From Sebastes aleutianus (lineage: Eukaryota; Chordata; Actinopteri; Perciformes; Sebastidae), in the NCBI GenBank assembly GCA_916700875.1, contig CAKAKS010000001.1, positions 9,735,741 through 9,799,740 on the forward strand: a stretch of 64,000 nucleotides of DNA. Reading direction: 5' to 3'. Numbering within the stretch: the stretch's first letter is position 1; each line of letters opens with the position of its first letter. The translations under genes and the position numbers were made by a program. Below are positions 38,411-51,590 of the stretch, piece after piece. The notes beneath the pieces are model-generated. The model searched no databases. It was given only the letters and a program-made list of their open reading frames with translations, and was not told the DNA's origin.

Positions 38411-39816
38411 ACTTACATTATGAGTGATGAGAACCAGAGGGGAGTAAGTGACATTTTTTGCCAAAAAATTAGTTTCATATATCAAACGAAAGCTCGTGGT
38501 GAGCTCTTTATACTGCCAAAAGGGCACATGTGAAGTCTAAACCAATTCAGAGTTATTAATCAAAAACCAAAAGGCCTATCATTGAACACACTGAACTATT
38601 TGGGGCCAAAGTGTAAGTGTAAGAAAAGAGAAATAAATATATATTTCAATAAACGTCAAAATATTGGTCATTAAGTATATTTTCATCCACATGTTTATGA
38701 AGTTTTAATATTAAAGATTGAATTTCATAAACAAAGTCAGGACAAAGTATGGTACATTTTTCATTTTGGTCAATTTTGCCCGTCCGATTCTCACCCCTAA
38801 GTAGTGAGAAACATGATTCAAAATAAATTATAATGTTGCTCTGTATTGACTGGATGTCTTATCAGTTGTATAATGGATGATAGGTCCTATATCTGTGTTG
38901 TGTTTACAGCTTGCTGCACTGTCCCCAAGTGGGCAAGAAAACCATGCAATTATTGCATAATTAATCGCTCCTGAGTTTTTGATTTCATCCAATCACTCAC
39001 TACCAACAACAACATGCTAAATAGTCTTCTAAGACTTTATCTAATATGCGTACAGTACAGTCAGTGTTGGACGGCGAGACATTAACATGTTACATCAGTG
39101 TTACACATTTTGGTCTCCAGTCTGGGATGTGTTAGTTTGACAACAGAAGCTTGAGGTGAGGGCAGGCGGCTAGTGAGTAAATCCAAAGTTGTCTTATGTA
39201 CATAGTGTCGTGTCTTAGCTGCTACATCTAACCGCCGGTCACCTGGTTTTGTTTTGTTCAGTTTACTTTTGCTTGTCACAGCAGGAGAAGCACAGCTGAA
39301 ACAAATTTCACTAACGATGTCAGTCAGTTTTAATGTCATCAATTACACCTGTGCTGCTCATGCTATAACAAGCCACAATGTCTGCTGGGAAAAAAGGTCC
39401 ATTAACCATAATTAGCTGATACATTTTGCTCATTATTAATGCTTCTTTGTTTACAATACCACTTTGTTAATGCTTTAATTAATGCTAGTATTACGATATT
39501 TTGCAACCAGTGACCAGATGAGAACTGATCACTTATCACCTAATAGCTACAATATTGTTATTTGTTTCAATTATAAGCACTTCTTCAAGTTAAGATGACT
39601 CATTTGTGTCCATTTTTCCATGTTCATTTTTTTCTTTTTCTTTGGTTAAGTTTTCCCACATCAGGGTCATAAAGGACAGAGGGTGTCATATCCTGTACAG
39701 ATTGTAAAGCTCCATGATGCAAATTTGTGATGTGTGATATTGGGTTATAAAATTGACTTGACTTAAATCTATGAGATATTGATATTACTCCTCCTAGTAA
39801 CAACACTGGAGGTAGT
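38411..39816. other. intron 1 sequence, nothing notable
   Basis: AT-rich; no exon or recognisable element. Confidence 0.45.
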
Positions 39817-40020
39817 ATCAGAATCAGATTTATTTACCAAGTGCGTGTGCACATACAAGAAATTTGACTTTGTTTTGTTGTTATTTTTTTTTTGCATCCG
39901 TCTTGATATACTTACACAGAAATAGAAATAACAGCTAGGAACAAGGACAACAAAGCTGGACTGAAGGTAAATAATAGACAGGACTGTTATGTACATAAAT
40001 ACATGAAACAATAGGTGTAT
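39817..40020. mobile_element. retroelement-like repeat (ATCAGAATCAGATTTATT type)
   Basis: Starts ATCAGAATCAGATTTATTTA and continues AAGTGCGTGTGCACATACAA followed by GAAATTTGACTT, a combination I recall as a frequent fish repeat. A shorter relative, AATCAGAATCAGATTCCC, is at 42939-42990. No coding frame. Confidence 0.6.
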
Positions 40021-41700
40021 ATATAAAGAGTAAAGAGTAAAGGGTTATTATAGCCACAGCCCTGAAATAATAATAATAATAGCCCATATTTGGCAGTGAA
40101 TGATGACTATTGTCTTTTTCATGTACCCCAAAAACAACTATCTCCTACAAATTATATTTATCATAAGGTGGTCTTTAATGTATCATCATTTATTTGATTA
40201 TTTTCACTATCAATCATTTTTAATGCATTCCAAAATTGTAGTTATCTACATTTTTAATGAGCATGTTTGACGATGCAAGACCACATTATTGTGAATTCAA
40301 GTTATGGTCTCGTTATTATAATTTATATTTTTGGAAAATAGACTTGGTCACAAAATTGCTTGTTTTGGAATTTCAGTGTGCTTCAGTGCTATCTTTGAAA
40401 TGTAATGGCATGTAAAAAGCAATGCATGATATGTAGCTACTGAACTGATGTGGGTTCATGTTCTCATAACAAAAAGGCTTTATAAGAGCAGAGCGATGGA
40501 TTGACTCTGTTCGGCATAATAGAAATACTGGCAGCAACAGAGTGGTGAAAAATGCTTCATGTCATGCAAACATGTCAATGATCTGCCTGAGAAAATCCAT
40601 CACCGCGAGCATCCGATGCTGCAAACTACGCCAAAAAACAAGCCAACTCAGTGACCCGCTTTACATCTCAGCTAAGGCCTGTCAACAGGTGTGAAGGCAG
40701 ACAAAGTGTTGAACAAACGCTGGCTGTCAAGGCACAAAATGAAAGATAGATTTTGACAAACGGAGTTGTGCATGAAAGATCTGCCTTGTCAATGGCATCT
40801 CATTAGTTGGCGTGGTTCCGGGGCCATTTTAATGCTGTCGTCTGTAAAAGCCCTAATTAGAGGCAGCTGAACAGATGTAAGATATGGAGGGAAAGAAAAA
40901 AAGGAGGCGGGGGAGAGAGGGGGCTTAACACCTTTTCTGCTAACCGGTTGGTAACCTGTCTGACAGAGTCTGTCTCTCTCTCAGCATTACTCATTCAGAA
41001 GGCGTTCTTTCAAGCTGTTATCACACAATCTTTCCTGTGAAGAAGAATGGAGTGAGAAAAAAGTCTTAGAAAGATATGAAGAGAGACAGTATAGTGTTTA
41101 ACATTCTGGTCAGTCTGTTTCATATAGCTTCAAAGTGCTATTCTGCAAATTAATCTGCATATCTCTATATAATATTTATTTAATGTGAGCACTTATTGCA
41201 TCATTGTATGTTTGTACTGCACTTCTCACGGACCAACTGTTAAACAAACATTGTGAATGGTACTATCAGGCCTTTTCCTTGGTTTTTGTTTTTAATGTTT
41301 GAGTATCTGCAAAAATGCAAAATCTTTGAAACTACATTACATTTCATGACTATTTCACAAACTACTGTGCGACTGGGCTGAAATATCTCATAACACTTAA
41401 TATAAGGCACAATCATCTGACAAGTATCACTTCAGAGAGATATAGAGACTTGTTTTTAGACAATGCATTCTGAATATCTTATTAAGTGAAAGAAATACTA
41501 CTTTTGAGCATTATAGTCTCATTATGACATGCAACACTTCCTAATACTTGTGAAATACAGCTCAAAACAAGTTTTCCCAGCTCATTTCAAGATCTCTTTT
41601 TATCATGAAAGGCCTAAATATTACATCTTATTTCAAGAAATCTTACCAAGTGAATTTTCACTTGTTCCATTGGCAGATTTTTTTACTTATTATAATTGCA
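40021..41700. other. intron 1 sequence, no gene
   Basis: No exon seen. A small AAT run is at 40067-40081. The stretch 40480-40880 is repeat-free and of more even base composition than its surroundings; it is a plausible place to test for conservation, nothing more. Confidence 0.4.
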
Positions 41701-41708
41701 AAAAAAGT

Positions 41709-41830
41709 CGCGGCAGTAGCTTAGTCCATATGGACTTGGCTTGGAAATCTGAGGGTTGCTGGATCAAGTCCCTGTATGGACCAAGTGCAGACTGTGGACC
41801 GACGGCTGGAGATGTGACAGTTCACCTAAT
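41709..41830 (+). mobile_element. tRNA-derived SINE head
   Basis: GCGGCAGTAGCTTAGTCCAT resembles a tRNA 5' half with an A box, and GGATCAAGTCC (41761-41771) fits a B box 50 bp later, followed by TGGACCAAGTGCAGACTG. This phrase is typical of fish tRNA-derived SINEs. Mismatches show it is decayed and not a functional tRNA. Confidence 0.65.
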
Positions 41831-44689
41831 TTAGATTTACAAAAACTTTTTTTCCAGTGCAAAAATGGTTTGTGTGCACAACTGGACAAATCTGCGGTAG
41901 TTGTCTGCTGTGTACACTGATGCATTATTACAGCCCCGAATGTCTAGCGTGTGATTTATGCCAGACTAAGGCAGATAAATCTGAAAACAAGTGCTGACAG
42001 AATAGAAAGACAGCAACCAACCGTGTGTGTAATGTACACATTAACATACAGCAAATGTGCCAAGGCTGGAAACACAATGATAACACCAATAAATAGCATT
42101 TTCCTTTTCCTAATACCCATTACAGACTTGAGTGGCGACCTGCCCAGTTTATGTCATGTTAATTACCACCTGGACTCCTTCCAGACCAAGTACACTATCT
42201 TTAACTACACTCAAGATTAAAGGCCCTGAACCTACGCACATTATTTTTGAACACTTTTTTTTTAGGATTTCCAGACACTCATGTTTCTACGTCTCCAGCT
42301 GTAACTCCATGTTGTGTCAACACTGAATAGATCTTTCTCACGGTGAAAATTTCCACTTGTCAATCACACGTCTAATTAATAACATTAATAAAGTCTGCGC
42401 AGCATTTCGTTATGCCAGTTCTACTGTGGGTCCCCTGTGTTGTGCATTCTGACCCATTGGCACGGCTCACTGGCACATCTAAATGAAGTCCAACCATAAT
42501 TAAGTTTATTAGTAACACCTGTGCCCTTCCTGCTACGACAAGTCAAAATGTCTGCTGTGAGAAATGCCTATTAGCTAGCCAAACGCCTCTAGGATTAAGA
42601 TTCATTTAATAATATTTGTTTCTGAACAGTGTAGCCAAAATACACCCTACCATCCAGTACACTTGCAGCATGCCCAGGACTTCCTGCTATGCTGGCTGAT
42701 GTGATGATTTGTGGTGGGCTTCCATGGCAAAAGAAACTATCAACCAGTTGGCACATATCACATATTACTTCCAGTTCTGAGCTTGTGTGTATTTCCAGAT
42801 CTTTTTAAAACTTGCCTGTGTTTTCACCACTTGACTGAATTTGTCATATTCTGTATTCCTCAACATGGTGCTGAGCCACGCAACATCTGGGCAATGAGCC
42901 GTTTCCTCTCTACACCTCTGCACTAAGTACCCAACCACAATCAGAATCAGATTCCCTTTTTAATCATCAAGTATAGGATACATTTAGCATGGCATCATGT
43001 GCAGAGAAAAATCAGTTACTCATTGTTTGTCTGGCACACAGTACAAGGACTTGTAGAAAGAGTGTCGCTACTGTACTTCAGACGTCAATGTCCAAGTAAC
43101 AAGAGAACCAAATGTAAAAAAAAAAAAACTGGACATCTCGAACTGACTTACTGGAAGAGCCTACGTGAGTCGGCACTGGGCTGTTGAATGAATCAAGTGC
43201 ATTCTTCCAGTAAATCAGTCCGGGTTGCCAAGTTTTTACATCGTACAAGGACAGCAGCTCCTCACGCTGCAACAAAATTACAGATTGCAGGTTGTATCGT
43301 ATTCAACACAACGGTTTCCTCAATGAACAGTTGAGAGTTGAATAGAAAAAGGCTAAGCCAGGTGTCAGGATATTATGTACCTCTGCCCTTAAAAAAATCA
43401 TTGTGAAAAATCATTAAATTGTATTCAAGTATGTCCTCTATTACCCTTTTTTAGTGAGTGTTACGATAGAGTACAATTCCAGATCGCCAGCAGTAACAGG
43501 GTATGAAGCTGTAGCTCCAAGACAAAACATTTTCCAGTATTACCGAGGAGCTGGCTTGAGTATGAGGTAATTTCACTCTTATTTTATTAAATGGAGATTG
43601 CTGCAGATCCTGTTCAATGCGCATAGACAGCTACACTCAAACACGCACACACACACACAGTTGGCAAAATCATTCCAGTCGGTCATAAGACCTAATAGCT
43701 AATGTGCATTTTCATTCCATTTGGGCCGTAGAAATGGATACCCTCCCGTGGGGAACTGAGTGTAAGCATGCCGTGGCAGAGCGTATCCAGTCTGCACCGA
43801 AAACCTATTTGTGCTTCAGGAAAAGCCATACATTCTCAAAATAGTCTGTGTGATTGGGTTACCGTCTCTGTATGCCACTGGCATAGTGTCGTATATCACA
43901 TCTCACCATGTGCTAGGTGACATAATCCAGCCAGCATGGGACGGAGCTATGCCGATGATTACTGGGACAGGTGTGTTTTTTATCCCCCCCTACCCTTCTC
44001 CCGCCCCCCCAGTTAATGCATTAGAGCTGGGATATTTCACATCTCTATTTAATAGCTTCTGGTTCGTTTCTCACTCTCCTCCGATGGCACATAAAGGAGA
44101 CACAGTGGTGGGTTGATTTCTGTGGGCATGCATGACTTATGAGTTAGTATTGTAAGTATTTTTAGGTAATGGAAACTGAAAGCAAGAAAAAATGATGCGC
44201 TGCTGGGATGCAAAAAAAAAGTGATTTGGTTAAGTTTGACATTTTCTATGCATACTGTAGATGAACTCTAGCAAGCCAAACAAGACCAGTGTTCCAGTAG
44301 TATCACCAACCTAAGGTAGCCTACACAAGGCCACAATGCAGGAAATACACATCTAACAAGTGATTGACTTTAGTATTAAGACTACTACAAAAAAATCAAA
44401 CGGAGGGTTGATCGTAAGGTTATTATTTGTTGAAGTAGACCAGTGTGGCTGATCAAGATTATTGGTTGAAGGTTATTGTAAAGAAAAACAGAAATGTAAT
44501 CAACTGGAAACATGAGTGTGGTGACTGGTGAGCTTACAGGTTACTATTATTGACAGTTACTAGAAATGTATAATATAGCAACCTGCCATGTATCAAATCA
44601 CATACAGTATAGGGTGTGCAGTTTCAACAAGGAATGCATTAGTCCAAAACAATATGTGTCAATATATGCAGTGAGAAATAAGCCAACAT
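41831..44689. other. intron 1 sequence, no gene
   Basis: No exon recognised. A short CA run is at 43646-43661 and an AATCAGAATCAGATTCCC scrap at 42939-42990. An A tract is near 43115. Confidence 0.45.
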
Positions 44690-45420
44690 TTGAACCTGAC
44701 AAGCAAGTCACCATTAGCCTTGCACGGCAGCTGGATTCTCGCGATGTCACGAGATCACGTAAGAGTCGCAGGATCAAATGTCACACGAAAATCCACCTTG
44801 TCAGGCTCCAAGTAATGTGTTTGTGTCGCGTTCGCCAGACGACAGACCAATCAGCGCACTGTGAGGAGTTACTACAGTTACGGGCGTGGCTTAGGTGTGT
44901 GACGTGATGCGGAGAAGCGACTGTTCATTCTAAACAACAATGGTGGCTCCTGAAGAGGTTAGTGTAGATGCTGCAATAGCATCAGTTATATCAGAACTGG
45001 AGAGTATTTCTTCATTGAAAGATGAGCTTTTGTTGGAATGATGGAGTTGGAATCAAGAGATGACATGTACGACCGCATTGTTTCACAAGTAGCCAGTTTA
45101 CAAACTCATTTTAAACCAATAAAAAGCTAAACTGTCATTTGATGATAGCCGGTGGGTTCGGAGATTGCATTTCGGCCAATGCGCTCCGCCTCTTTTGCTC
45201 TCACGCGGATTATTTACCTGCATGCAACCAAAGTCCGCTCAAATTTGAAAGGTCAATACTACTCAGGCTACAAATGGAAACCAGAATGGTTCCGGTACCA
45301 AAATCGTGTCCCATTGCTTTCAGATTCTGCATTCATATGCAGATATCTGTTTATAGCGATTACCATCAGTACTACCTTGCAAGTCCTTCCTGTGTTAAGG
45401 TCTGATTGAGCACAAACCTG
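44690..45420 (+). mobile_element. decayed repeat with promoter-like block and RecQ-like reading-frame start
   Basis: Contains CCAATCAGCG, a CRE-like TGACGTGA, and CTAAACAACAATGGTGGCTC opening a short frame at 44940-45041 (33 codons, starting MVAPEEVSVDAA and running through SELESISSLKDE to a stop). I recall this N-terminus in fish RecQ-like helicase frames that are repeated across teleost genomes, where it would lead into an LPTG(F/Y)GKS helicase motif; here that part is absent. The block at about 45040-45130 recurs at 53757-53845, confirming that it is a dispersed repeat. Confidence 0.5.
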
Positions 45421-47130
45421 AGCAGCAGTACGCTGTAACTCCATTCAGTAACTGTGTAGAATACAAGATGGGGTTTCAAATGTGTTTTGGCATTCATTGT
45501 GTTATTGATTAAGCTTAATTATCTTGGCTTAACTGAGCCCATTCCATTAAATGTACCCTAATGCATTCTGTAAATACAAGTGCACACTTTTTATTTGCAC
45601 AACAATGTTATGAAGTCCGTAAAAAGCTGTAACTGCAGTCACATCTTCATTATATTCTCCTTTTAACTGCTCAGACTAGACATGCATAATATCATATCTG
45701 CACTGAGGTGTCTAGTGTGTGCTCTAAACTGCATGAGGCTTCTCAAGCATCAGTAACTCTCATTGCTGCTTTCTAAAATTAGCATCATTAATGATGGTGC
45801 TTGATAAGCGTGAAATGTCTCTGCTGCATCGGATGAATCCAGTAGCTCGGTTTCACACATTAGATCCCTCATATAATAATGAAGAGGAGGGAGAGGGAGA
45901 CATAATAAAGTGAGACCAATTGAGTTTGTTTATGCCGTAGTTTGCATACTATGACCTCTGAGACTGCTACCAAGCGATGTGGCTACATTGTCTACAGGGT
46001 TTCTGTGGAATTCCCGGGGAAATGCAACATAAACAGCTTACTTTATTAGAAAATATGTCCCGACGGGAACAGACTGAAATAACTTTTGGGTCATTTCATG
46101 GTCACAATAATCAATATGTTAAATAAATGTTTTCTTTGCACAATGTGTTGCCATAATGCAGTTGCAGAATGAATGTCTGGAGCATTATAAGGGATTTTAT
46201 TTATATAATTATTAAGTTGTTCAATTATTGAAGGCGTCATTCATGAACTAATAGTGCATTACAGATTAAAAAGTAGATATTCTTTACAAATAGGAACAGA
46301 ATGGAGCACAAATGGTGTCTAATATGCACACAATAAGGACTTAATGGTTGGTTGTTGGTTACGTTTCATTTACCACCTGATATAGAGCTTATCAGGGAAG
46401 AAAGTGGCCAGTGTGCAGATCATTAGACACGGGTTCATTAGCAGTCGGTTCTCTATTGACTTATATAGTGCTTGATTCAGGAACTCTGCCTCATTGCAAA
46501 GTGTTGCCAAGAGACTCTTATTCCATCATAAAAGACACAGCTGTGGGTTTCTTCAGCACTTGATCTGGGTCAAGCTCCCTGTCAGTCAGCTGCAAGGTGA
46601 TGCCTATGAAGCAGAGTCATTACAGGACAGTTTGAAAAAACTCTTTGATAGGAGGTGATGACATCTGCCAAGCTATGCAGACATGCCCTCCAGAGACGTT
46701 GCCCAAGGTCAACTCATCTCGCTGCCAAGATTTTCAGTCCAGTTGCCATAAGACAACCAATCCTCACAGGACGACTGAGGTCTGTATAAAAACTGTGCCA
46801 TACTGGCAACGTTTCAAACCCTCACAGCCTCGAATGGTTTATCAATGGAAGCCTCTGTTTTACAGTTTTGTGACAACAAGAATGATAATTGTTGTTGCCA
46901 GCATTTACAGTAGATCAAACAATCTTTCAGAGCTCCTCTTTTTTCCATACATACATACATACACTTAGCTGAAAAGATAACTACACTTTCTTGCCTTGAC
47001 ATGCTCGGGTTTCAGTACAAAATGCACATACGTTACCATATTATTACTCAATTTAGGGTGACTCTACTGTACTGTTTTTCATTTTTTGAATGGAAATGGC
47101 AATTCTGATCTGTTTTGAGTTAAGTTTAAT
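45421..47130. other. intron 1 sequence, nothing notable
   Basis: No exon or element recognised; an (ATAC)n run of five units lies at 46948-46966. Confidence 0.45.
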
Positions 47131-47135
47131 CCTCC

Positions 47136-47694
47136 TTAAAGGAGACCTACTATGCTTTTGCGTTTTTCCCCTTTCCTTCAGTGTGTTATATAGTTTTTTT
47201 GTGCATGTAAAAGGTCTGAAAAGTTACAAAGCCCAAAGTCCACGCCAAAGGGAGTTACTTTTCCACACAGGAATACTGCTCCTGAACTGCCTAAAATGCC
47301 TTAATTGAAATCTCGCCTTTTTTTACCATAACGTGGTGATGTCACCAAGTAACACATTTGCATGATACCCGCCTAGCGGCTAGTTTGGCATGCCCACAAA
47401 AAAAGCTAGTTAGAGCAGAGCTGGAGGGGAGTTCGAAGAGTTTGGTTTGGTTGACCAATCACAACAGAGTGGTCCAGCTGACCAATCAGAGCAGACTGGG
47501 GTTTTCGGTGGGGCGGGGGGTTGCAGGAGCTCAAACAGAGCATTTCAGACAGAAGGTGAAAAGAGGTGCTGCAGCACAGCCGGTATGAGAAAAAAATAAA
47601 ACGTTTTTTGAATATAAAAGCATGTGAGCATATTCTAGTAGAAACAGAAAATACAAGTATGAACCACACAATTTGCATATTAGGTCCTCTTTAC
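47136..47694. mobile_element. non-autonomous TTAA-target DNA transposon
   Basis: TTAA (47136-47139) precedes AGGAGACCTACTATGC, whose inverse GCATATTAGGTCCTCT closes the element at 47690 before TTAC, a one-base variant of TTAA. The 16-bp ends match at 13 positions. The interior GCCCAAAGTCCACGCCAAAG and GTGATGTCACCAAGTAACAC phrases are familiar from fish. TTAA duplication suggests the piggyBac or Kolobok group; no transposase is present. Confidence 0.8.
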
Positions 47695-49095
47695 CTCATT
47701 CAGAGCTGCTAATAAAACGACAATCAGCCCAGTAAAAAAAAAAAAAAAACCCTAGGGAGTTGAGGAAACAATGCTAACTCACAGTGAATGACAGGTATTT
47801 GCTCTGACAAGTAATCTTGACTTTAGGCAGACATACTCCACCCTTCATGTTTAGACTAGACTGCAGCAGGCAGACACTTCCCTCTGCCCGACAGAATCAA
47901 TGTTAGCACTGGGACTATTTACAGTACTGTGTTTAGAGGTCTAAATTTATAAACTGTACATTTCTCTGCTCTGGGAGCTCTCAGAGGCATGCACTTGACT
48001 CACAATTGCTCATTTTCTTTTTGCTTTGTTTTACTCAGTCTGCTTCATGTGTAGCTGCTTTGCTCGCTGCCAGCTGGTCAGACTGGAGCTACTTGAGTCA
48101 TTGTGCAGAAACAGCTGATAACATTCACTAAGTCCTTCCGCTAAGGAAGCTAAATTGCTTTTCGATTTGAGTCATTTCATCCCGTAGATAAAGGAAAAAA
48201 AACATGATAGAAGTGTTATCTGTATTTATTTAGTTTTGAGAGAGAATGTGGCAATATCAAATCTTTACAAACTGCCAATGAAATGGTGGCTTTCAGAAGT
48301 AGCATTGGCAATGAAACAGTGACAAAGCCAAACATTTGAAATGATATTGCCAAGCTGATGATGTAACAGTCCTTATCTGAAAACTGGTAATATTTCAGAA
48401 ATTGTGTTTCTTATTGGAGGGCAGTCAATGGAGGCAGGACAATGAGACCACTACAAAACTGCACCGATAAGAAACTGAAAGAGGAGAAACTTGGAGCAAC
48501 ATCAAAGTTATTATTTGAAGACATTATTTATCCAGGCGATGTTTGCTGAGCATGAATGCGTTTCCTCACCAACACCCTGATTTCTATTCAGACTGTTCCA
48601 GACACACCTGGGAGCTGCAAATACACTCAATGAACTTCTGATACCACTCAGTAGCTTGGGGTTAAGTGCCTTGTGTAAGGGCACTTCAGTAGTAGCTAAT
48701 AATGAGATAAGGGTGTGGATGCATTTACAAAAAATAATGATTATATTCTGTTATCTGTTAGCAGCTGGTTTCAGTGGGGCATTCTGTTGCTAGTAGCAAC
48801 CCCGACTGACCCCTGCTCTACAGCAGTTTCACAGCCACTTTTCAAGTTTAAATGGGATAAATCTCTCATAAGTGCAAATGGTTCATGTGGTTGGAGTATC
48901 ACTTTAAAGCTGGCCTAATAAATAATTCTTATATTAACAAAGGGTTAAATGTGAAAGTGGTTGTTTGTAGTGTCGAACCCACAGACAAGCATCACCCAGT
49001 TTCCACTCAACTCTACAGCTTCATTGTTTTGGTTTAGTTACACCACTCTCATCAACCGGTGAAAAAGCTCATATAAACCCACTGTACACTATACC
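47695..49095. other. intron 1 sequence, nothing notable
   Basis: An A tract at 47735-47751; otherwise no recognisable element or exon. Confidence 0.45.
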
Positions 49096-49830
49096 TGCTC
49101 TGCACCAAACAGTGCCAGAAAAAGTTAGCAACTATAGCTGGTGAACACAGTGGAGCATTTAGCAACTAAAGAGCCAGATATTTCCCTCAGGAGTTGGTAG
49201 AGATCATAGACTGTATATAAAGATGGACGACACTTCACCACTACCTCCCACTGTACAGAAGTGAAGCCAAAATATCCCGGATATGGGAGTAACCATCTTG
49301 AAATTTTTACGTCATTTGGAGCCAGAGTCTGTGCACTAGTGACCGGGGCGTTGGAGCCGCGGTATCGAGGTCCCGCCGTGTCAATCACGAGCAAAGCACG
49401 GCCGCAGCTTGTTAGCGTGAGTCACCTAGCTGCTACATTAGCATCAAGGTAGCTTTTTGGCAAGAAAGACACAACAACTAACCATAATATCTCTGTAACT
49501 ATACATTTATGATCAAATTGACATTTACTATTCACTATTACTTGTGACAGTTATGGAAAGTTAAAGATACATCTCCTCTCTCGTACAATTCCCCAGCCCC
49601 AGAAAAATGTATTGGACATGTAGGCCTAGTTTGACTTTTTAGTTTGGCCCATGTCCGAATCCACTAACATGGACGGGGCGGGCTTTATGACCTATACTGC
49701 AGCCAGCCACCAGGGGGAGATTGAGATATTTTGGCTTCACTTTTGGGAAGCTTTCATGGCATCCATCTTTATATACAGTGTATGGTAGAGATCAAAAACA
49801 GATAAAAAAGGAAAGGGAATATAGTTTCTA
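49096..49830. repeat. dispersed repeat, split (filled-site) copy
   Basis: The left part (49096-49206) and right part (49784-49830) together match the intact copy at 38277-38410. The split carries GGTAGAGATCA at both sides (49196-49206 and 49784-49794) where the intact copy has one such site (GGTGGAGACCA). Confidence 0.8.
49207..49783. mobile_element. inverted-repeat DNA element inserted in an older repeat
   Basis: The left end ACTGTATATAAAGATGGA is inverted exactly at the right end as TCCATCTTTATATACAGT. The flanking direct repeat is up to 11 bp (GGTAGAGATCA), part of which may be shared terminal sequence; the true target duplication is probably 8-10 bp. The interior has GTGAAGCCAAAATATCCCGG and GCCAGCCACCAGGGGGAGAT, a teleost-wide phrase. 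No transposase frame. Confidence 0.85.
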
Positions 49831-51131
49831 ATGGTCAACAAATCTATTATTGCAGATTCAAAGCATCATGCACTTTTTAGAGACCACGGTATTACTGCTT
49901 ATACTGCTCTCAGTAGACCATCACTGGTCAAAGCATTGACTGTAAGCGAAGAAAACATCACTAACATTGATTCAGTCGGGCACAGACAGACCTGGTGTCT
50001 GTGGAGAACATTTCTTCTCCAGTAGAGCTTAAACCTGCGACCCACATCCCTTGAAAAGTCCCTTGGCTGCTTCAGGAAGCGGGGGAGACGGTGCCCTCGC
50101 CGCCTGAAATGACAAACAGCAGGCAGGCGGTGGCATGCTTTGCTTGCCAAATACAGCACTCCACGTTCAAATAGTGCTGACAGGGAAAACATAGACACTG
50201 TTATCCAGGGTCCCCCACTCTGGAGTGAGATGTTGAGGGGAAAAACTCCTCCCGGCAGTAGACATAGACCTGTCTGTATTCAGGGGTGGAGGGTTTCTAC
50301 TGCTGCTATCATGGAAAAATCACATAACTGCAGATTCAGGGATTTTCTTTTTCTTACTTACTTACTTATGTTTACACAGGAACTTATGTGTTTAGCGACT
50401 TTCAGCATGGAAGGGCCCATGAAACCGGTTCAAATCCATTCTTCAAATTAAAAAAATACATTGAGAAATCATTTTAACTATCCTGACAAACTCCTTTATA
50501 TGTAGTTTTCACAGTAGTGATATACTCTGTGTAATTGTTGCTCTCTTTGCTTAGCGCAGAGTACATTGAACATTCGACCCGTCCGTTTCCTCTGATGGTT
50601 TTAATTCAGCCAAGCATACCGCGGCTGCTCTTGCACTGCCCACTACAATGATAAACTGCAGAGTGCTGCGTTCATTCATTCAAGCATATCCATCAAAGTA
50701 CAGCCTCTTCTAACTGGAAACAAGCTTTCCCAGGCTCAGGAAACATCTGACCTGTATTAAAGAATGCGTGGAGATTCCAAGAGCGGCTAGTTTTGTTTCA
50801 CTGGTTTAAGAGGCGTATCGTAATTTCAAATTAAAACACAGAGTTAAGCACTATGGAAACCACTTAAAACAACAGAGTGGAAACTGGAATGCCAGCTGGC
50901 CGCACTTGTAGCCAGTTGAAGAGGCTTGTACCTACAGTTATAAATCCCAATGTTTGGTAGTCACGACAGATTTGGTAACAGAGAAGGAGAGAAACACGCA
51001 TGACTATATGATTTGAGGCGACATAATGGTGCTTGACTTTGTGTGTGAGAAAAGATTCAAACAACCTTAGAGCTAAAAGTGTCAAACCAGTGAAGTCTGG
51101 TCACTGTTCATTCCCATTTGAAAGTTTTCTA

Positions 51132-51590
51132 TTAAAAGGTACAGTCTGTAGGATCTAGCGGCATCTAGTGGTGTGGTTGCAAATTGCAACCAACTGAGTA
51201 CCCCTTCGCTCACTCCTCTCTTGCCAAGACTGCATTAACATGAGACGCCGAATGCATACCGTGGTGACGCTGTTCACCTCGCTCAGAGGTACCATAATAA
51301 CACTACTTTAGGAGCAACGGAAGTCAGACGGCGGCTGGCGGTACCACGGTTTTACACTCTGTGGCTCACGTTACCGCAGTTTCACAAGTGTGTTGGAGAA
51401 CTATACAGTGACCAACGTAAAAACATGAAACGCTCTCCCTAGATGGTTTGTCTGTTCTGGGCTACTGTAGAAACATGGCGGACTCCGTGAAGAGGACCCG
51501 CTCCCTATGTAGATATGAATGACTCATTCTAAGCAAACCAAAACACAACGATTCTTAGTTTCAGGTGATTATACACTGTTTCTTTAAACA
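51132..51590. mobile_element. TTAA-flanked interspersed element, right end lost
   Basis: TTAA (51132-51135) then AAGGTACAGTCTGTAGGATC, TAGCGGCATCTAGTGGTG and AAATTGCAACCAACTGAGTA at the left; the right part has CTGGGCTACTGTAGAAACATG followed by GCGGACTCCG and AACGATTCTTAGTTTCAGGTG. These are recalled as one widespread fish element that normally closes with an inverse of the left end; that end is not visible here. Confidence 0.65.

Noticed and set aside
41709..41790. tRNA gene
   Set aside because: It has A-box-like and B-box-like words but too many mismatches to fold as a tRNA, and it continues into SINE-like sequence.
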